A DNA stretch of 64,000 bases from Sphingobacteruim zhuxiongii. GTDB taxonomy: Bacteria; Bacteroidota; Bacteroidia; Sphingobacteriales; Sphingobacteriaceae. The DNA lies in contig NZ_CP045652.1 of NCBI RefSeq assembly GCF_009557615.1, positions 930,001 through 994,000 on the forward strand. The letters run 5' to 3'. Positions 42,220 through 52,136 of this stretch are shown here, one piece after another. The notes beneath the pieces are model-generated. The model saw only the letters and a program-made list of their open reading frames with translations. It did not search any database and was not told the origin of the DNA. Position 1 is the first letter of the stretch. Every line of letters starts with the position of its first letter. A program made the position numbers and the translations under genes.

Positions 42220-45200
42220 TTAAAATTGGATATTAATATTTCCTCCGATATATCTTATAGATGCCGAGTTAAGATTCTCTGTTCCTAGATCAGGATCTGA
42301 GTATTTAAATTTCTTAGACCACAGCCATAAGTTTTGTCCAATGATGCCAATAGAAGCTTGTCTTGCCTTTATTTTACTAGTTATGTTTGAAGGAAGTTTA
42401 TAAATTAAGCTTAGATCTCTCAGCTTTAGAAAAGTTTGTGAATATACAAACTGAGATCTTGGACTTCCAATATACGGAGCCATACGGATTGAATAGGATT
42501 CATAGGAAACGCCCATATCATTGTCCGCAAATACGCGATCGTCACGAGTGATATTTCCATAGTTGTCATAATCGACACTTCCGGATACAATTTTAACGCC
42601 ATTACCAACATAGTTTTTGTTTCCATTTACAACCATGTCGTACCGATATTCGTTATCACTATCTGGATGGCTACCAGAATTCCACATTGCTTGATCAGTA
42701 ACACTATGCATTACACCTCCTACACGACCGTCAAAAGAGAAATTCAAGGTGAAGTTTTTGTAATTGAACGTATTCGACCAGCCCCATATAAAGTCAGGGT
42801 CCGTAAATCCAGCAACGCTTTGGTAGTTGCTTACTTTGGGTAGTCCGCCATAGTGAATAAGATTACCTGAAGGATCTCTTTCCCAATCGTAAATGCCATA
42901 CCAATCCCAACGCGCACCATTTCTTACCCACGGTTTATCGGTAGAATAGTCTGGGTCAATATTATCATAGTAGTAGTTGTCTTTTGACCAGTTTATTCGG
43001 CTACTCCAATTGAAATCTTCATGTTTTATAACATTCGCATTTAATGCAATTTCAAATCCTTTTCTTCGCAGATCTTCTTTGATATTGATTTGAGTTTGAT
43101 TAAATCCAGATGCATTACTGATAGAAGCATTTCGTTGTTGGTTATATTTCAGGGTATTATAGTAGGTGAAATCTAGGTTAATTCTATCTTTAATAAGATG
43201 AATCTCGGAACCTATTTCCCATGAATCAATCGTCTCAGGCATAATTGATCGACTACGTAATATAGTTGGATAGGTTGCAGTTCCTAATCCTTGCCATACA
43301 TCACTCGCGATACTGTATTGCTGATTTATTTCATAAATGCCAGGGGCATACTTGGTTCTAGTCCAAGCACCTCGAATTTTCCAAAAATTGATTGCCTCGG
43401 GAAGATTAAAGAAATCTGAAACCACAACACTCGAGGAAACCGAAGGGTAGAAGAAAGAATTGTTTTCATTATCAAGTGTCGAGCTCCAATCATTTCTTCC
43501 AGTAACTTCAAGAAAAACGCGGTTTTTCCAAGATCCTGTAAAACGACCATATAAGGCATTGTCCTGTCTTCTTGTTAATGAAGAACTAGTTGTCGCTGGA
43601 CTAACGGATGCTTTTAAAGAGTAAAACCCAGGGACACTTAACCCACCAGCTGTTGTGCCATTTTGGCTGTCGTTGTTACGGTAGTTTATACCGGTCCCGA
43701 TGAAGCCTTCTAGCTGAAAATCATTGATTTGTTTTCTTACCGTTGCCATTAGATCCCCGTTGACACTGTATCCCCCTGCTCGAGTCGTAGAGAAATAACC
43801 TAGTCGATTCCAGCCACCGACAGCTCCAATAGGATTTTGATATTTATCTTGGCTTGAATAGAAATCGGATCCTAATCTAGCATTGATTGTTAACCAGTCA
43901 CCAGACTTATATTGTGTGTTAAGAAAGCCGTTTAGAATATTGTAATCACTTTTATGGATAATCTCATTAACAATATAATAAGGGTTATCATACCAAGACT
44001 GATCCATCCAATTCTGTTGCTCATCAGGAGTTTTCCAATAATTCTTGTAGTCGCGAATATCGTATTCAGTACCAGACCAAACATTTAAATTATAAAGAAT
44101 ACCGCCACCACCATATCCTGTTGCACCCATATTTGGATAGAAGCGTTTATTATAATTTAAACCACCTTCGAATTTGAAGTCTCCGGACGTCATGTCTCCG
44201 TTTACTAAATAAGTAACCTTATTTAGATGATTATTTTCATATTGCCCTTGATTGAACACATGGGTCAATGAAGCGCGCACGCCCCCATGATCTCCGCGTT
44301 GAGAGATACTGATATTGTTGTTCAGGATATAACTAGGTCGTTGAAAGTTACTCAAATTGTCTTTTCCTTTGGATACCAATTCTTGCTCTTCGGTTTCCAT
44401 AGTTATTGGATTATACATTTGAACAGTTCGTCCGATATCGAGCTTGTCTCCCCAAACATAACTTCCGGCAGCGTATTTGCCCCCTTGCCCCGAGCTATAT
44501 GAACCTTGTACCTTGGGCATGGCAACATAGCCGGACGTAAACATATTACTGCTGTTTATTTGTACATCTAATCCTTTAAGTTTGCTTTTTTTCGTGGTGA
44601 CCATAATCGCGCCCGAGCCCCCACGAGCACCATACAACGCGGAAGCTGAAGCTCCTTTAAGTACCGTAATATCTTCAATGTCGTCGGCCGGGATATCGCG
44701 CAGGCTAACAAATTGGGTTGCTACACCATCTATTACGATAAGTGGAGACATTCCACGCACGTTAATTGTCGGTGCAGTGTTGAATTCAGTACTGTTCTTT
44801 ACGCTCATGCCCGCAACACGTCCAGTCAAAGAAGTAGCAACATCGACGCCTTTAGCGGTGGATAAAGCTTGACCATCTACTTTTTGAACAGCGTAACCTA
44901 AAGCCTTCTGTTCACGCTTAACACCCAATGCTGTCACCACAACCTCATCGATGCTTTCTGCGTCTGAAACCAAATTCACAACAATCGTAGTCTTTTGATT
45001 AATTGGAATATGCTGAGTTTTAAAACCTAAATAGGAAATCTTTAAGGTGCCGTTAACAGGGGCTTGGATAGTAAAAGATCCGTCTTGATTACTTCTACTT
45101 GTATTTGTACCTGTTGAAATGGTTGCCCCACCAACTGGATTCAACTCGATATCCCTAATCTGACCGTTAATCTGTACAGTCTGTTCCTGTTGTGCTTTAC

Positions 45201-45489
45201 GAGAAAGAATGATGTTATTGTCCTTAAACTGATAACCGATATTTGTGCCAGCAAATATCTCGCTCAATATAGCGTCGATGGATTTGTTATTTTGATGGAT
45301 TGAAACCTTTTTCGAAAGGTCGATTTGATTGTTATTAAAGAAGAATCGATGACCGGTTTCAGTCTCAATTTGTTTAATAACTTCTTGTAAACTCTTGTTA
45401 TCCTGGTTGAGTGAATATTTTTTCTGTTGCGCGAAGCAATAGCTAAAGCATAAAATACCTAGGAATAGAGTAAGTCCTCTAAATTTCAT
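42220..45489 (-). CDS. SusC/RagA TonB-dependent transporter with STN domain
   Basis: This outer-membrane transporter imports substrate with energy from TonB. After the signal peptide (residues 1-20) comes a secretin/TonB short N-terminal domain (about 25-95), then a carboxypeptidase-D-like domain (about 105-180), the TonB-box region Glu-Val-Val-Val-Thr-Ala-Leu-Gly, a plug with Val-Leu-Lys-Gly-Ala-Ser-Ala-Ser-Ala-Leu-Tyr-Gly, and the barrel to residue 1089. The STN domain is the part that signals to FecR when substrate is bound, which agrees with the fecR gene 100 bp upstream. susD follows 9 bp on. Confidence 0.95.
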   Translation of the reverse strand: MKFRGLTLFLGILCFSYCFAQQKKYSLNQDNKSLQEVIKQIETETGHRFFFNNNQIDLSKKVSIHQNNKSIDAILSEIFAGTNIGYQFKDNNIILSRKAQQEQTVQINGQIRDIELNPVGGATISTGTNTSRSNQDGSFTIQAPVNGTLKISYLGFKTQHIPINQKTTIVVNLVSDAESIDEVVVTALGVKREQKALGYAVQKVDGQALSTAKGVDVATSLTGRVAGMSVKNSTEFNTAPTINVRGMSPLIVIDGVATQFVSLRDIPADDIEDITVLKGASASALYGARGGSGAIMVTTKKSKLKGLDVQINSSNMFTSGYVAMPKVQGSYSSGQGGKYAAGSYVWGDKLDIGRTVQMYNPITMETEEQELVSKGKDNLSNFQRPSYILNNNISISQRGDHGGVRASLTHVFNQGQYENNHLNKVTYLVNGDMTSGDFKFEGGLNYNKRFYPNMGATGYGGGGILYNLNVWSGTEYDIRDYKNYWKTPDEQQNWMDQSWYDNPYYIVNEIIHKSDYNILNGFLNTQYKSGDWLTINARLGSDFYSSQDKYQNPIGAVGGWNRLGYFSTTRAGGYSVNGDLMATVRKQINDFQLEGFIGTGINYRNNDSQNGTTAGGLSVPGFYSLKASVSPATTSSSLTRRQDNALYGRFTGSWKNRVFLEVTGRNDWSSTLDNENNSFFYPSVSSSVVVSDFFNLPEAINFWKIRGAWTRTKYAPGIYEINQQYSIASDVWQGLGTATYPTILRSRSIMPETIDSWEIGSEIHLIKDRINLDFTYYNTLKYNQQRNASISNASGFNQTQINIKEDLRRKGFEIALNANVIKHEDFNWSSRINWSKDNYYYDNIDPDYSTDKPWVRNGARWDWYGIYDWERDPSGNLIHYGGLPKVSNYQSVAGFTDPDFIWGWSNTFNYKNFTLNFSFDGRVGGVMHSVTDQAMWNSGSHPDSDNEYRYDMVVNGNKNYVGNGVKIVSGSVDYDNYGNITRDDRVFADNDMGVSYESYSIRMAPYIGSPRSQFVYSQTFLKLRDLSLIYKLPSNITSKIKARQASIGIIGQNLWLWSKKFKYSDPDLGTENLNSASIRYIGGNINIQF

Positions 45490-45589
45490 ATTAAGTTATA
45501 TTGGTCTGTTAATTAATCTTTTAATTCTATTCTGTCATGTAAAATGATCTTCGTCATTAAGGCGGAAAACTCTTTTTCATTTTTCGTTT

Positions 45590-46594
45590 TTATTTTGATA
45601 ATTCTACTATAGTATGCTTGTCTAAGGATTCTACAATTTGATAGTGGATACCAGAAGAAATTTTTAGATAATCTAATACCGATTGTAGTGTTTGGGTGTC
45701 TAGCTCACCTGTGAAGCGTTCTTTCGATAGCGCTTTGGTTTTTAAGACAAATTTGACGTCGAAACGCTTATATAGAATGTCAGATAAGTCTTCCATACTT
45801 GTGTTTTTCAGGACGATGCGGTTATCTTTCCAAGCGATGCTCGTTTCCATATTGGTTTGATTTGGAACAACTTTTTGAAGCGAGCTATTATAGACGATTG
45901 ATTCTGTCGGCTGCAGTATTACTTTTTTATAAACGCCATCTTCTTTATACGTAAATGCTACTTTTCCTTCCTCAAGTGTTGCTTTTACCATCTTATTCTT
46001 TCCATAGGCATCCACATTGAATTTAGTTCCAAGAACAGTTATTTTGGCATCGTGTGGAGTTTGTACTTCAAACTCATGCTTTTTATCTTTGGTCACTTCA
46101 AAAAATGCTTCTCCATCTAGGCGAACTTTTCTATTCGTTTTAAAGTTCTTTGACACTTCAAGTCTACTATCCGCATTCAACCAGACTTTAGAACTATCAT
46201 TCAATGTGATTTGGGCAATCATGCCCGGGTTAGTCGTGTATACGATTGATGACGTCTCGGCAGCTCTTTGTTGAGTAAATACGTATAAACTGAAGGCTAA
46301 TAGCGGAAGGAAGAGTGCCGCCGCAACACGTTGCAGCATGAAGAGTCGGGAAACTTTTTCTTTTGGTTCTTTTAAACTACCTTTAATTTTAGAAAAGGCT
46401 TTTGAGGAATCAGTTTCAACTATTGTCGTGTAAGCATCTAACGCGTGGTAGAACTTGCAAAATTCCCAAAGATCTTTTTTATTCTCATTCGACGCTGCTA
46501 TCCACGACTTGAGTTCAGTTAACTCCTGATCGTTTATATTTCTTTTTATAAACTTAACATAGAGTTCATTTATATTGTAGTTATTTTTATCCAC
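45590..46594 (-). CDS. FecR-family anti-sigma factor
   Basis: FecR proteins hold an ECF sigma factor inactive until the STN domain of the partner SusC signals. A cytoplasmic N-terminal part (residues 1-85) is followed by one membrane helix (about 91-107), the periplasmic FecR domain (about 125-215: Val-Trp-Leu-Asn-Ala-Asp-Ser, Gly-Glu-Ala-Phe-Phe-Glu-Val) and a C-terminal DUF4974 domain (about 260-330) that contacts the STN domain. The length of 334 aa is standard. It is divergent from its probable sigma gene with 68 bp between the starts, while in most such loci both point the same way. Confidence 0.93.
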   Translation of the reverse strand: MDKNNYNINELYVKFIKRNINDQELTELKSWIAASNENKKDLWEFCKFYHALDAYTTIVETDSSKAFSKIKGSLKEPKEKVSRLFMLQRVAAALFLPLLAFSLYVFTQQRAAETSSIVYTTNPGMIAQITLNDSSKVWLNADSRLEVSKNFKTNRKVRLDGEAFFEVTKDKKHEFEVQTPHDAKITVLGTKFNVDAYGKNKMVKATLEEGKVAFTYKEDGVYKKVILQPTESIVYNSSLQKVVPNQTNMETSIAWKDNRIVLKNTSMEDLSDILYKRFDVKFVLKTKALSKERFTGELDTQTLQSVLDYLKISSGIHYQIVESLDKHTIVELSK

Positions 46595-46662
46595 TTTTGC
46601 GATTGTTTTAAAGTAAGACGCATAACCTATAGGGATGTCCTAAAAAAAACTGAAAATTTTTT

Positions 46663-47238
46663 ATGATTGATGATTTCACAGAGAAACTTCTGTTAAATAA
46701 GCTTACTGAAAGCAGTGAGGATGCCTATGAGATGTTGTTTCATCATTATTATAAGGCTCTTATTGCTTATTGCAAACAATTTGTCGAAAAACCAGATGCG
46801 GAAGAAATTGTACAGGAGTTATGGCTGTACATTTGGAAGAATCGCGAGGATTTAAACATACAAAGCACATTTAAGGGCTACTTGTTTATCTCTTGTAAAA
46901 ATCGCTGTCTGACACTTATTCGCAACCAGTCTAGTAAGGCAAGTAGCTTTTATCAATTAAGTCTATTGGCAGAGTTCTCCCAAGATTCTACCGATTTTTA
47001 TTTTGAAAAGGAATTAGAAGAAATTGTTAAAAAATCAATAGATCGTCTGCCTGAGAAATTCAAAGAGGCCTTTACACTGAATCGCTATGAGGATCTCACC
47101 TACAAGGAGATTGCGGAGAAGTTGGGGGTTTCATCAAAAACTGTCGATTATAGAATTCAGATGGCATTGAAGTTATTGCGAAAGGACTTGAAGAAATACT
47201 TAAAGATTGTATTGATGTTTTATCCAAATTTGATGTAA
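46663..47238 (+). CDS. ECF RNA polymerase sigma factor
   Basis: This 191-aa protein is a group IV sigma factor of the Bacteroidota SusCD-linked type. Region 2 lies at about residues 20-90 (Phe-His-His-Tyr-Tyr, Ala-Glu-Glu-Ile-Val-Gln-Glu-Leu-Trp) and region 4 at about 125-180 with the helix-turn-helix Leu-Thr-Tyr-Lys-Glu-Ile-Ala-Glu-Lys-Leu-Gly-Val-Ser. It is expected to direct transcription of susC-susD operon 1 when released by FecR. It sits divergent to fecR and runs toward the end of operon 2, 33 bp from the last sulfatase stop. Confidence 0.93.
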   Translation: MIDDFTEKLLLNKLTESSEDAYEMLFHHYYKALIAYCKQFVEKPDAEEIVQELWLYIWKNREDLNIQSTFKGYLFISCKNRCLTLIRNQSSKASSFYQLSLLAEFSQDSTDFYFEKELEEIVKKSIDRLPEKFKEAFTLNRYEDLTYKEIAEKLGVSSKTVDYRIQMALKLLRKDLKKYLKIVLMFYPNLM

Positions 47239-47271
47239 TTCAAGTCCTTATTAAGAATATATGATAGCGTT

Positions 47272-48753
47272 TTATTTATTCTCAAAGTAATGGTATTCTT
47301 TTTCTAGATTTAATGCTTTCCTAGCTTCCTCGCTAGGTTTGGGATTAAAGTCGCGCTTTTGATAATACGTCGATTCATCCCAAATGATTGAGCCTCCAGT
47401 AAAGCGAGGGTCTCCGGTACTTTTCAAATAAGCAATGAGTCTTTGCTTCAACTTTTCTTTTTCGTGATGATATTCTTTCTTGTTCGCAAGATTTATTAGT
47501 TGATCAGGATCAGTTGCTAGTTTATACAGTTCTTCTTCTGGTCTTTTTTCGAATGCATACTCGAAGAAGCGTTTATATTTCGGATTATTTTTGTTCGCTA
47601 AAATGAATATTTTCGATGCTGAGGGATAATGTAGCATATGAGCATCCACATCGCCAAAGAGCGGTGGTTCTCCCGCTGGCCAACGCTCGCTTTCCAGATT
47701 TAGAATGTAGAGATATTCCGCTGTACGGATTGCCCTGACAGGGTATCCTAATCCATTCTTTCGAACAAGCGCATGCCGTTCTCTTGCCATGATGATAAAG
47801 TCCTCTGTATTTTCAGCTTTATCAATGAAATCTATAGCTTGGGCGGTCATGTCAGTTGGAATCGGTAGTCCAGCAGCTTTTAAAATTGTTGGGGCTAATT
47901 GGTTTAGATTGACTAGCTGTTCCGCCTTTCCTGCTGTTATATTTCCTGACCAATTAAAGATTAATGGAACTCGAGCGCCTGCATCGTAAACATTCGCCAA
48001 GCCACGCGGCATTTGCCATCCATTATCGCTACAGATGATAATCAGCGTATTCTTCTCTTGTCCATTGTTTTTTAATGTCGCTAACAGTTGGCCAACCTCT
48101 TGGTCGAATTCTTGAATAGCATAGTAATAATCGGCTATATCCTCTCTCACTTCCTTGCTATCGGGTAGATAGGGAGGAACTTTTATTTTGTCGATTGCCA
48201 TTCCACTTTCTTTTCCACTGCCGGTTTTGAAAGGTCGATGCGGATGCTTGCTACTAAACCAATAATGCCAAGGCGACTGTCCGTTATCTTCATTTTTCTT
48301 AAGGAAGGTTTCAAAATCAGCATAAAGGTCTCCGCCAGGATTTCGGCTCCGTCCCGAAGCTTCAATGTTGCCAGGTCCCCAACCTTTGCCTTCATAGCCA
48401 ACTTGGTAGCCCGATTTTTCAAGTAAATCAACGTAACTATCAAATTCTTTGGGCAATATCCCCCATAAATTCGCCCCCTCTTTTAAACGATAAATGTCTT
48501 GTCCGGTTAATAATCCAGCACGAGAGGGCGTGCACGAAGGCGATCCACAGAATACATTGCTGTAAATTATACCTTTCTGAGCGACTTGATCAATATTTGG
48601 GGTTTTAATCACCGAGTCTCCGTAGGCGCCCAGGTGGTTCCAAGATTGATTGTCCGACATGATCAATAAGATGTTTGGTCTTTCCTGTCCTTTCAATACT
48701 AGACAGTTGAAAATTAGGCTTAAGAAACATGTGTAAATTGAAATAGATTTCAT
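47272..48753 (-). CDS. Exported sulfatase (operon 2, third)
   Basis: This type I sulfatase has a signal peptide (residues 1-22), Met-Ser-Asp-Asn-Gln near 33-36 at the calcium site, and the formylglycine motif Cys74-Thr-Pro-Ser-Arg. The later Ser-Asp-Asn-Gly-Trp near residue 245 completes the metal site. The 493-aa length is normal. It is the last gene of operon 2, 14 bp after another sulfatase. The Asp-Asn-Gln-Ser-Trp variation around the metal site differs from the operon 1 enzyme, so the two belong to different subfamilies; the substrate is not known. Confidence 0.92.
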   Translation of the reverse strand: MKSISIYTCFLSLIFNCLVLKGQERPNILLIMSDNQSWNHLGAYGDSVIKTPNIDQVAQKGIIYSNVFCGSPSCTPSRAGLLTGQDIYRLKEGANLWGILPKEFDSYVDLLEKSGYQVGYEGKGWGPGNIEASGRSRNPGGDLYADFETFLKKNEDNGQSPWHYWFSSKHPHRPFKTGSGKESGMAIDKIKVPPYLPDSKEVREDIADYYYAIQEFDQEVGQLLATLKNNGQEKNTLIIICSDNGWQMPRGLANVYDAGARVPLIFNWSGNITAGKAEQLVNLNQLAPTILKAAGLPIPTDMTAQAIDFIDKAENTEDFIIMARERHALVRKNGLGYPVRAIRTAEYLYILNLESERWPAGEPPLFGDVDAHMLHYPSASKIFILANKNNPKYKRFFEYAFEKRPEEELYKLATDPDQLINLANKKEYHHEKEKLKQRLIAYLKSTGDPRFTGGSIIWDESTYYQKRDFNPKPSEEARKALNLEKEYHYFENK

Positions 48754-48767
48754 CGCTATGTAGAAGA

Positions 48768-50228
48768 TTAAAATGGTCCAGGATTCAAATTCAAGTTGGC
48801 ATTGTTTTTCTTGCCTGGCATTTCTCCACGTTGACCTTTCTTAGGAAGCGGCTTCGCTGTATTCTTATCATACCAATGAGGGGTTAGTAACGAAGGTTCA
48901 GAGTCTCCTGTTTCTCGTTGCCACTGCGTTAAAACCGTACGTAAGTTTTTGATTTCATCCTTGAAAGCAGGGTTATCAATCTGATTATTAACTTGCAAAC
49001 TGTCGTCTTTCAAAACGTAGAATTCTTCTTTAGGCCTTGAAGATAAGTAGGGTTCAGCTTGCAGTTTGCTCAATGAACCGTTCTTTTGTCCCAACTTCAA
49101 GGAATTAGCTGAAGGGCTTTGGTTTGCATCAATCGGTCCGTCATTAGTAAATTGAGGGCGTATATTTTTGATGTAAAGAAAATCTTTTGTGCGAACGGAA
49201 CGTTCATAAGCCTCGTAGTCGTGCCAATTATGTTCTGCGAAGACATAGTTTCTAAATGTGGTATGCGGATCGCTGTTGAAAAGCGAAGCAAAGCTCTTTC
49301 CTTGGAAGTTTGCTGGTATTTCTACGTTGACAATGTCTAAGATGGTAGCACTGATATCGATACTGCTAACCAACGCTTGAATAGATTGATTTCCTTTGAT
49401 ACCGTTTGGCCAATGTAGCAGTAGCGGAGTTTTTATGCCTCGATCTGTAAGCCTGGTTTTACTTCCAGGAAAAGGACGGCCATTATCAGCCATAAAAATA
49501 ATAATGGTGTTGTTTAATTGTCCTGAATCTTCTAGTTCCTTCCATATTTTCCCAACATAGAGGTCCAATCGCGTAATCTCATTATAATAAGAGACGAGAT
49601 CGCGGCGAGTCTGCTCATCGTCGACGAGTGTCGGAGGAACCGATACCTCCTCGTTTTGATAGACATGATCAAAAGTTGAATCTGCCGACCAATCGCGATG
49701 TGCATCGTATGACGCTAGCCACAAAAAGAAGGGCTTATCTCCGAAGGAGTTCCGAAGAAGGGATAGCCATTGTTCTTCGCCACCTTCACCGTTTTCCTTC
49801 TTATTAACAAGGAGGGTATCGTAGGCTTTCGCTGTCTCTTTGCCTTCATGCCATTTTCCTGCTAAGGCTGTATAATAGCCCGCCTTTTTAAGTTCCGCGG
49901 GCAACAAGACTTGCTCCGGTCCTAATTCCGTATGTAGCTCGGCGGCACCCGTGTTATGCGGATATCGTCCTGTCAAAATGCTTGTTCGACTTGGACTACA
50001 GGAACTAGTGACTAAAAAAGCATTTTCGAATTTTACCCCTGAGTTAGCTAAACGGTCAATATTTGGTGTTTTAATTTTCGTATTTCCGTAAGCAGCGATA
50101 TCATCCCAACTGACGTCATCTGCGATAATCAAAATGATATTCGGAGAGCTATTCGTTTGTGCGAAACTTCCCTGAGCTAAACATAGCAAGACAGCTATGA
50201 ACGGAATGTATATTTTGTTTTTTTTCAT
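48768..50228 (-). CDS. Exported sulfatase (operon 2, second)
   Basis: The signal peptide ends at about residue 24 (Ser-Phe-Ala-Gln). Ala-Asp-Asp at 36-38 binds calcium and Cys77-Ser-Pro-Ser-Arg is the formylglycine site. Gly-Lys-Trp-His near residue 122 and Ala-Asp-Asn-Gly-Arg near 240 complete the active site. A Cys-Ser-Pro-Ser-Arg motif places it with Cys-type sulfatases matured by anSME or FGE, neither of which is in the window. The 486-aa protein ends in a short Lys/Asn-rich tail. The gene starts 11 bp after the HEAT-repeat sulfatase. Confidence 0.92.
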   Translation of the reverse strand: MKKNKIYIPFIAVLLCLAQGSFAQTNSSPNIILIIADDVSWDDIAAYGNTKIKTPNIDRLANSGVKFENAFLVTSSCSPSRTSILTGRYPHNTGAAELHTELGPEQVLLPAELKKAGYYTALAGKWHEGKETAKAYDTLLVNKKENGEGGEEQWLSLLRNSFGDKPFFLWLASYDAHRDWSADSTFDHVYQNEEVSVPPTLVDDEQTRRDLVSYYNEITRLDLYVGKIWKELEDSGQLNNTIIIFMADNGRPFPGSKTRLTDRGIKTPLLLHWPNGIKGNQSIQALVSSIDISATILDIVNVEIPANFQGKSFASLFNSDPHTTFRNYVFAEHNWHDYEAYERSVRTKDFLYIKNIRPQFTNDGPIDANQSPSANSLKLGQKNGSLSKLQAEPYLSSRPKEEFYVLKDDSLQVNNQIDNPAFKDEIKNLRTVLTQWQRETGDSEPSLLTPHWYDKNTAKPLPKKGQRGEMPGKKNNANLNLNPGPF

Positions 50229-50239
50229 AAGATTTCAAC

Positions 50240-52132
50240 CTAAATGTTTTCATTAAACTTCGACTCCAATAGGTAATTGGCTAGATTTAGTTCGTATTCA
50301 CTATCCTTATTTTCGCTTATCCGCTTGATCGATTCGTGATAGGGTTTAAGATGTTCCGCTCGCGTTTCCTGCAAACTGTTGAGTGCTTGAATACGGACCA
50401 TCGGATCTTGATTATCTAAAGCTGAAGCTAATACTTCGATTGCATCAAAGAAGCCTGATTTATAAAGCTGTTCGGCTATAACTAATCGCACGTAAGGAGC
50501 ATCGTCATAAAGGTGATGACGGAGCACATTGCTAGTGCTTACCGATTGATTATTCAAAATAAGTAGGCCCGTTGCAGACCAGTATCGAATCAACGGGTCT
50601 TGATCGTTTAAGCCTTTAAGAAGTGTCGGAAGTGCCGTTTCGTCATTACTGCTAGCAAGATAGGCACGCTCGATTACAGCAGTTAAGTTATAATTGCCTG
50701 ATCTCGCAAAATCATAAAGTGGCTGGCCTCCACTAATCGAAGCTATGGCGCTCTCTGGAATAAAGCCTACATCCTTAATCGTTAGTAAATGAGCTTTTGT
50801 TTCTTTACGAAGGTCCTCAAGAACTGCTTTGTAGTTAGGGTCAGTCGCCAGATTATGGATATTATCAGGATCTTTGGCGATGTCATATAATTCTTCCGTA
50901 GGCTTTGGTTTAAAGAATCTAGCCTGCACTTCAGTCAATTTTCCTTCTTTGAATGCTTTTTCCCAAGATTGAATAGAGCTTGCTAACCAAAGGAAATTAA
51001 GATGTTGTCCATAGGGTCTATGCGGCATGAAATTTCGTACATATCTGTAATTTCCACTTCGAATAGTCCTCACTAGATCTATTCGTTCGTCCATTCTTCC
51101 TCTGGATCCGAAGGCATAATCTTTATCCTGACTTATGTCTGTAGCACCTAGGAAGGGTTTTCCTTGGAAATAATCAGGGATGTTGACACCCGCTAGTTGT
51201 AATACTGTCGGTGCAAAATCCGTAAAGTCGACAAGTCTGTTTATTTTGTTTTGCTGTTTGTAGGGATTTAAGTTTTTATATTTTTCAGGGATATGAACGA
51301 CGAGTGGGATATGAAGTCCTGATTCATACATAAATCGTTTACTTCGTCCTAATACTCCACCATTGTCGGCGTAATAAAAAACAATTGTTTCTTCGTCTAG
51401 GCCATCCTTCTTCAGCTGTTGCAACAATTCTCCGACACGATAATCCATCTCTTCGATTTTATCATAGTAAAGGGCCCAATCATGCAACATTTCTGGGGTT
51501 TTGGGTAAATATGCTGGAATCTTAATCTCCTGTGCGTTGTGTCTTGGCGATTGATTCGAGTTTTTGACTTCTTTCTCCGGGGGTAAGCCAAAGCGCTTGC
51601 GCATCTTCGCCTTTCCATCTTCGCCAAAGATTGAGCTCTCATGGGAGATCTCTATATTGAAAACGGCAAAGAAGGGCTGCCCATTTTTTCTGTTTTGATA
51701 GGTTGCCGTTTTGCTTGATTCATCCCATGCATCGATCTGATCGGCGCTGTTGTAATCTTTTTTAGCATTGTTTGATGTATAATAGCCCGCCTCTCGTAGG
51801 TACTTAGGGAAAAATTTAACGAAATCAGGTACAGGATAGCTACTTCTCATATTTTCCGTTCCTAGACTCGCGGGGTACATGCCTGTAATAAGGGTCGAGC
51901 GTGATGGCGCACAAACGGCAGCAGTACAATACGCATTATTAAATAATAAGCCCTTTTCTGCTAGGCCATCGATATTCGGAGTATGAGCAACAATGTCACC
52001 ATAGGCTCCAATAAAAGGACTGTTATCCTCGCTGACTATCCATAAAATATTCGGTCGCGACTCCGCTGATTGAGCCAATGTTTGTAGGAAGGGCACAAAT
52101 GAGACGATGCAAATCAAGAGCGTTTTTTTCAT
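50240..52132 (-). CDS. Exported sulfatase with C-terminal HEAT repeats (operon 2, first)
   Basis: The sulfatase domain (residues about 25-465) has Ser-Glu-Asp-Asn at 34-37 in the metal site and the formylglycine motif Cys74-Ala-Pro-Ser-Arg. A C-terminal extension of about 150 residues shows HEAT-like helical repeats (Asp-Gln-Asp-Pro-Leu-Ile-Arg-Tyr-Trp-Ser-Ala; Asp-Asn-Gln-Asp-Pro-Met-Val-Arg-Ile-Gln-Ala-Leu), probably for binding a partner or long substrate. I choose the ATG at 52132, which gives a proper signal peptide and lies 4 bp after the susD stop; a frame-extending ATG at 52168 overlaps susD. The metal-site sequence recalls heparan N-sulfatase-type enzymes, with low certainty. Confidence 0.9.
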   Translation of the reverse strand: MKKTLLICIVSFVPFLQTLAQSAESRPNILWIVSEDNSPFIGAYGDIVAHTPNIDGLAEKGLLFNNAYCTAAVCAPSRSTLITGMYPASLGTENMRSSYPVPDFVKFFPKYLREAGYYTSNNAKKDYNSADQIDAWDESSKTATYQNRKNGQPFFAVFNIEISHESSIFGEDGKAKMRKRFGLPPEKEVKNSNQSPRHNAQEIKIPAYLPKTPEMLHDWALYYDKIEEMDYRVGELLQQLKKDGLDEETIVFYYADNGGVLGRSKRFMYESGLHIPLVVHIPEKYKNLNPYKQQNKINRLVDFTDFAPTVLQLAGVNIPDYFQGKPFLGATDISQDKDYAFGSRGRMDERIDLVRTIRSGNYRYVRNFMPHRPYGQHLNFLWLASSIQSWEKAFKEGKLTEVQARFFKPKPTEELYDIAKDPDNIHNLATDPNYKAVLEDLRKETKAHLLTIKDVGFIPESAIASISGGQPLYDFARSGNYNLTAVIERAYLASSNDETALPTLLKGLNDQDPLIRYWSATGLLILNNQSVSTSNVLRHHLYDDAPYVRLVIAEQLYKSGFFDAIEVLASALDNQDPMVRIQALNSLQETRAEHLKPYHESIKRISENKDSEYELNLANYLLESKFNENI

Positions 52133-52136
52133 GATA

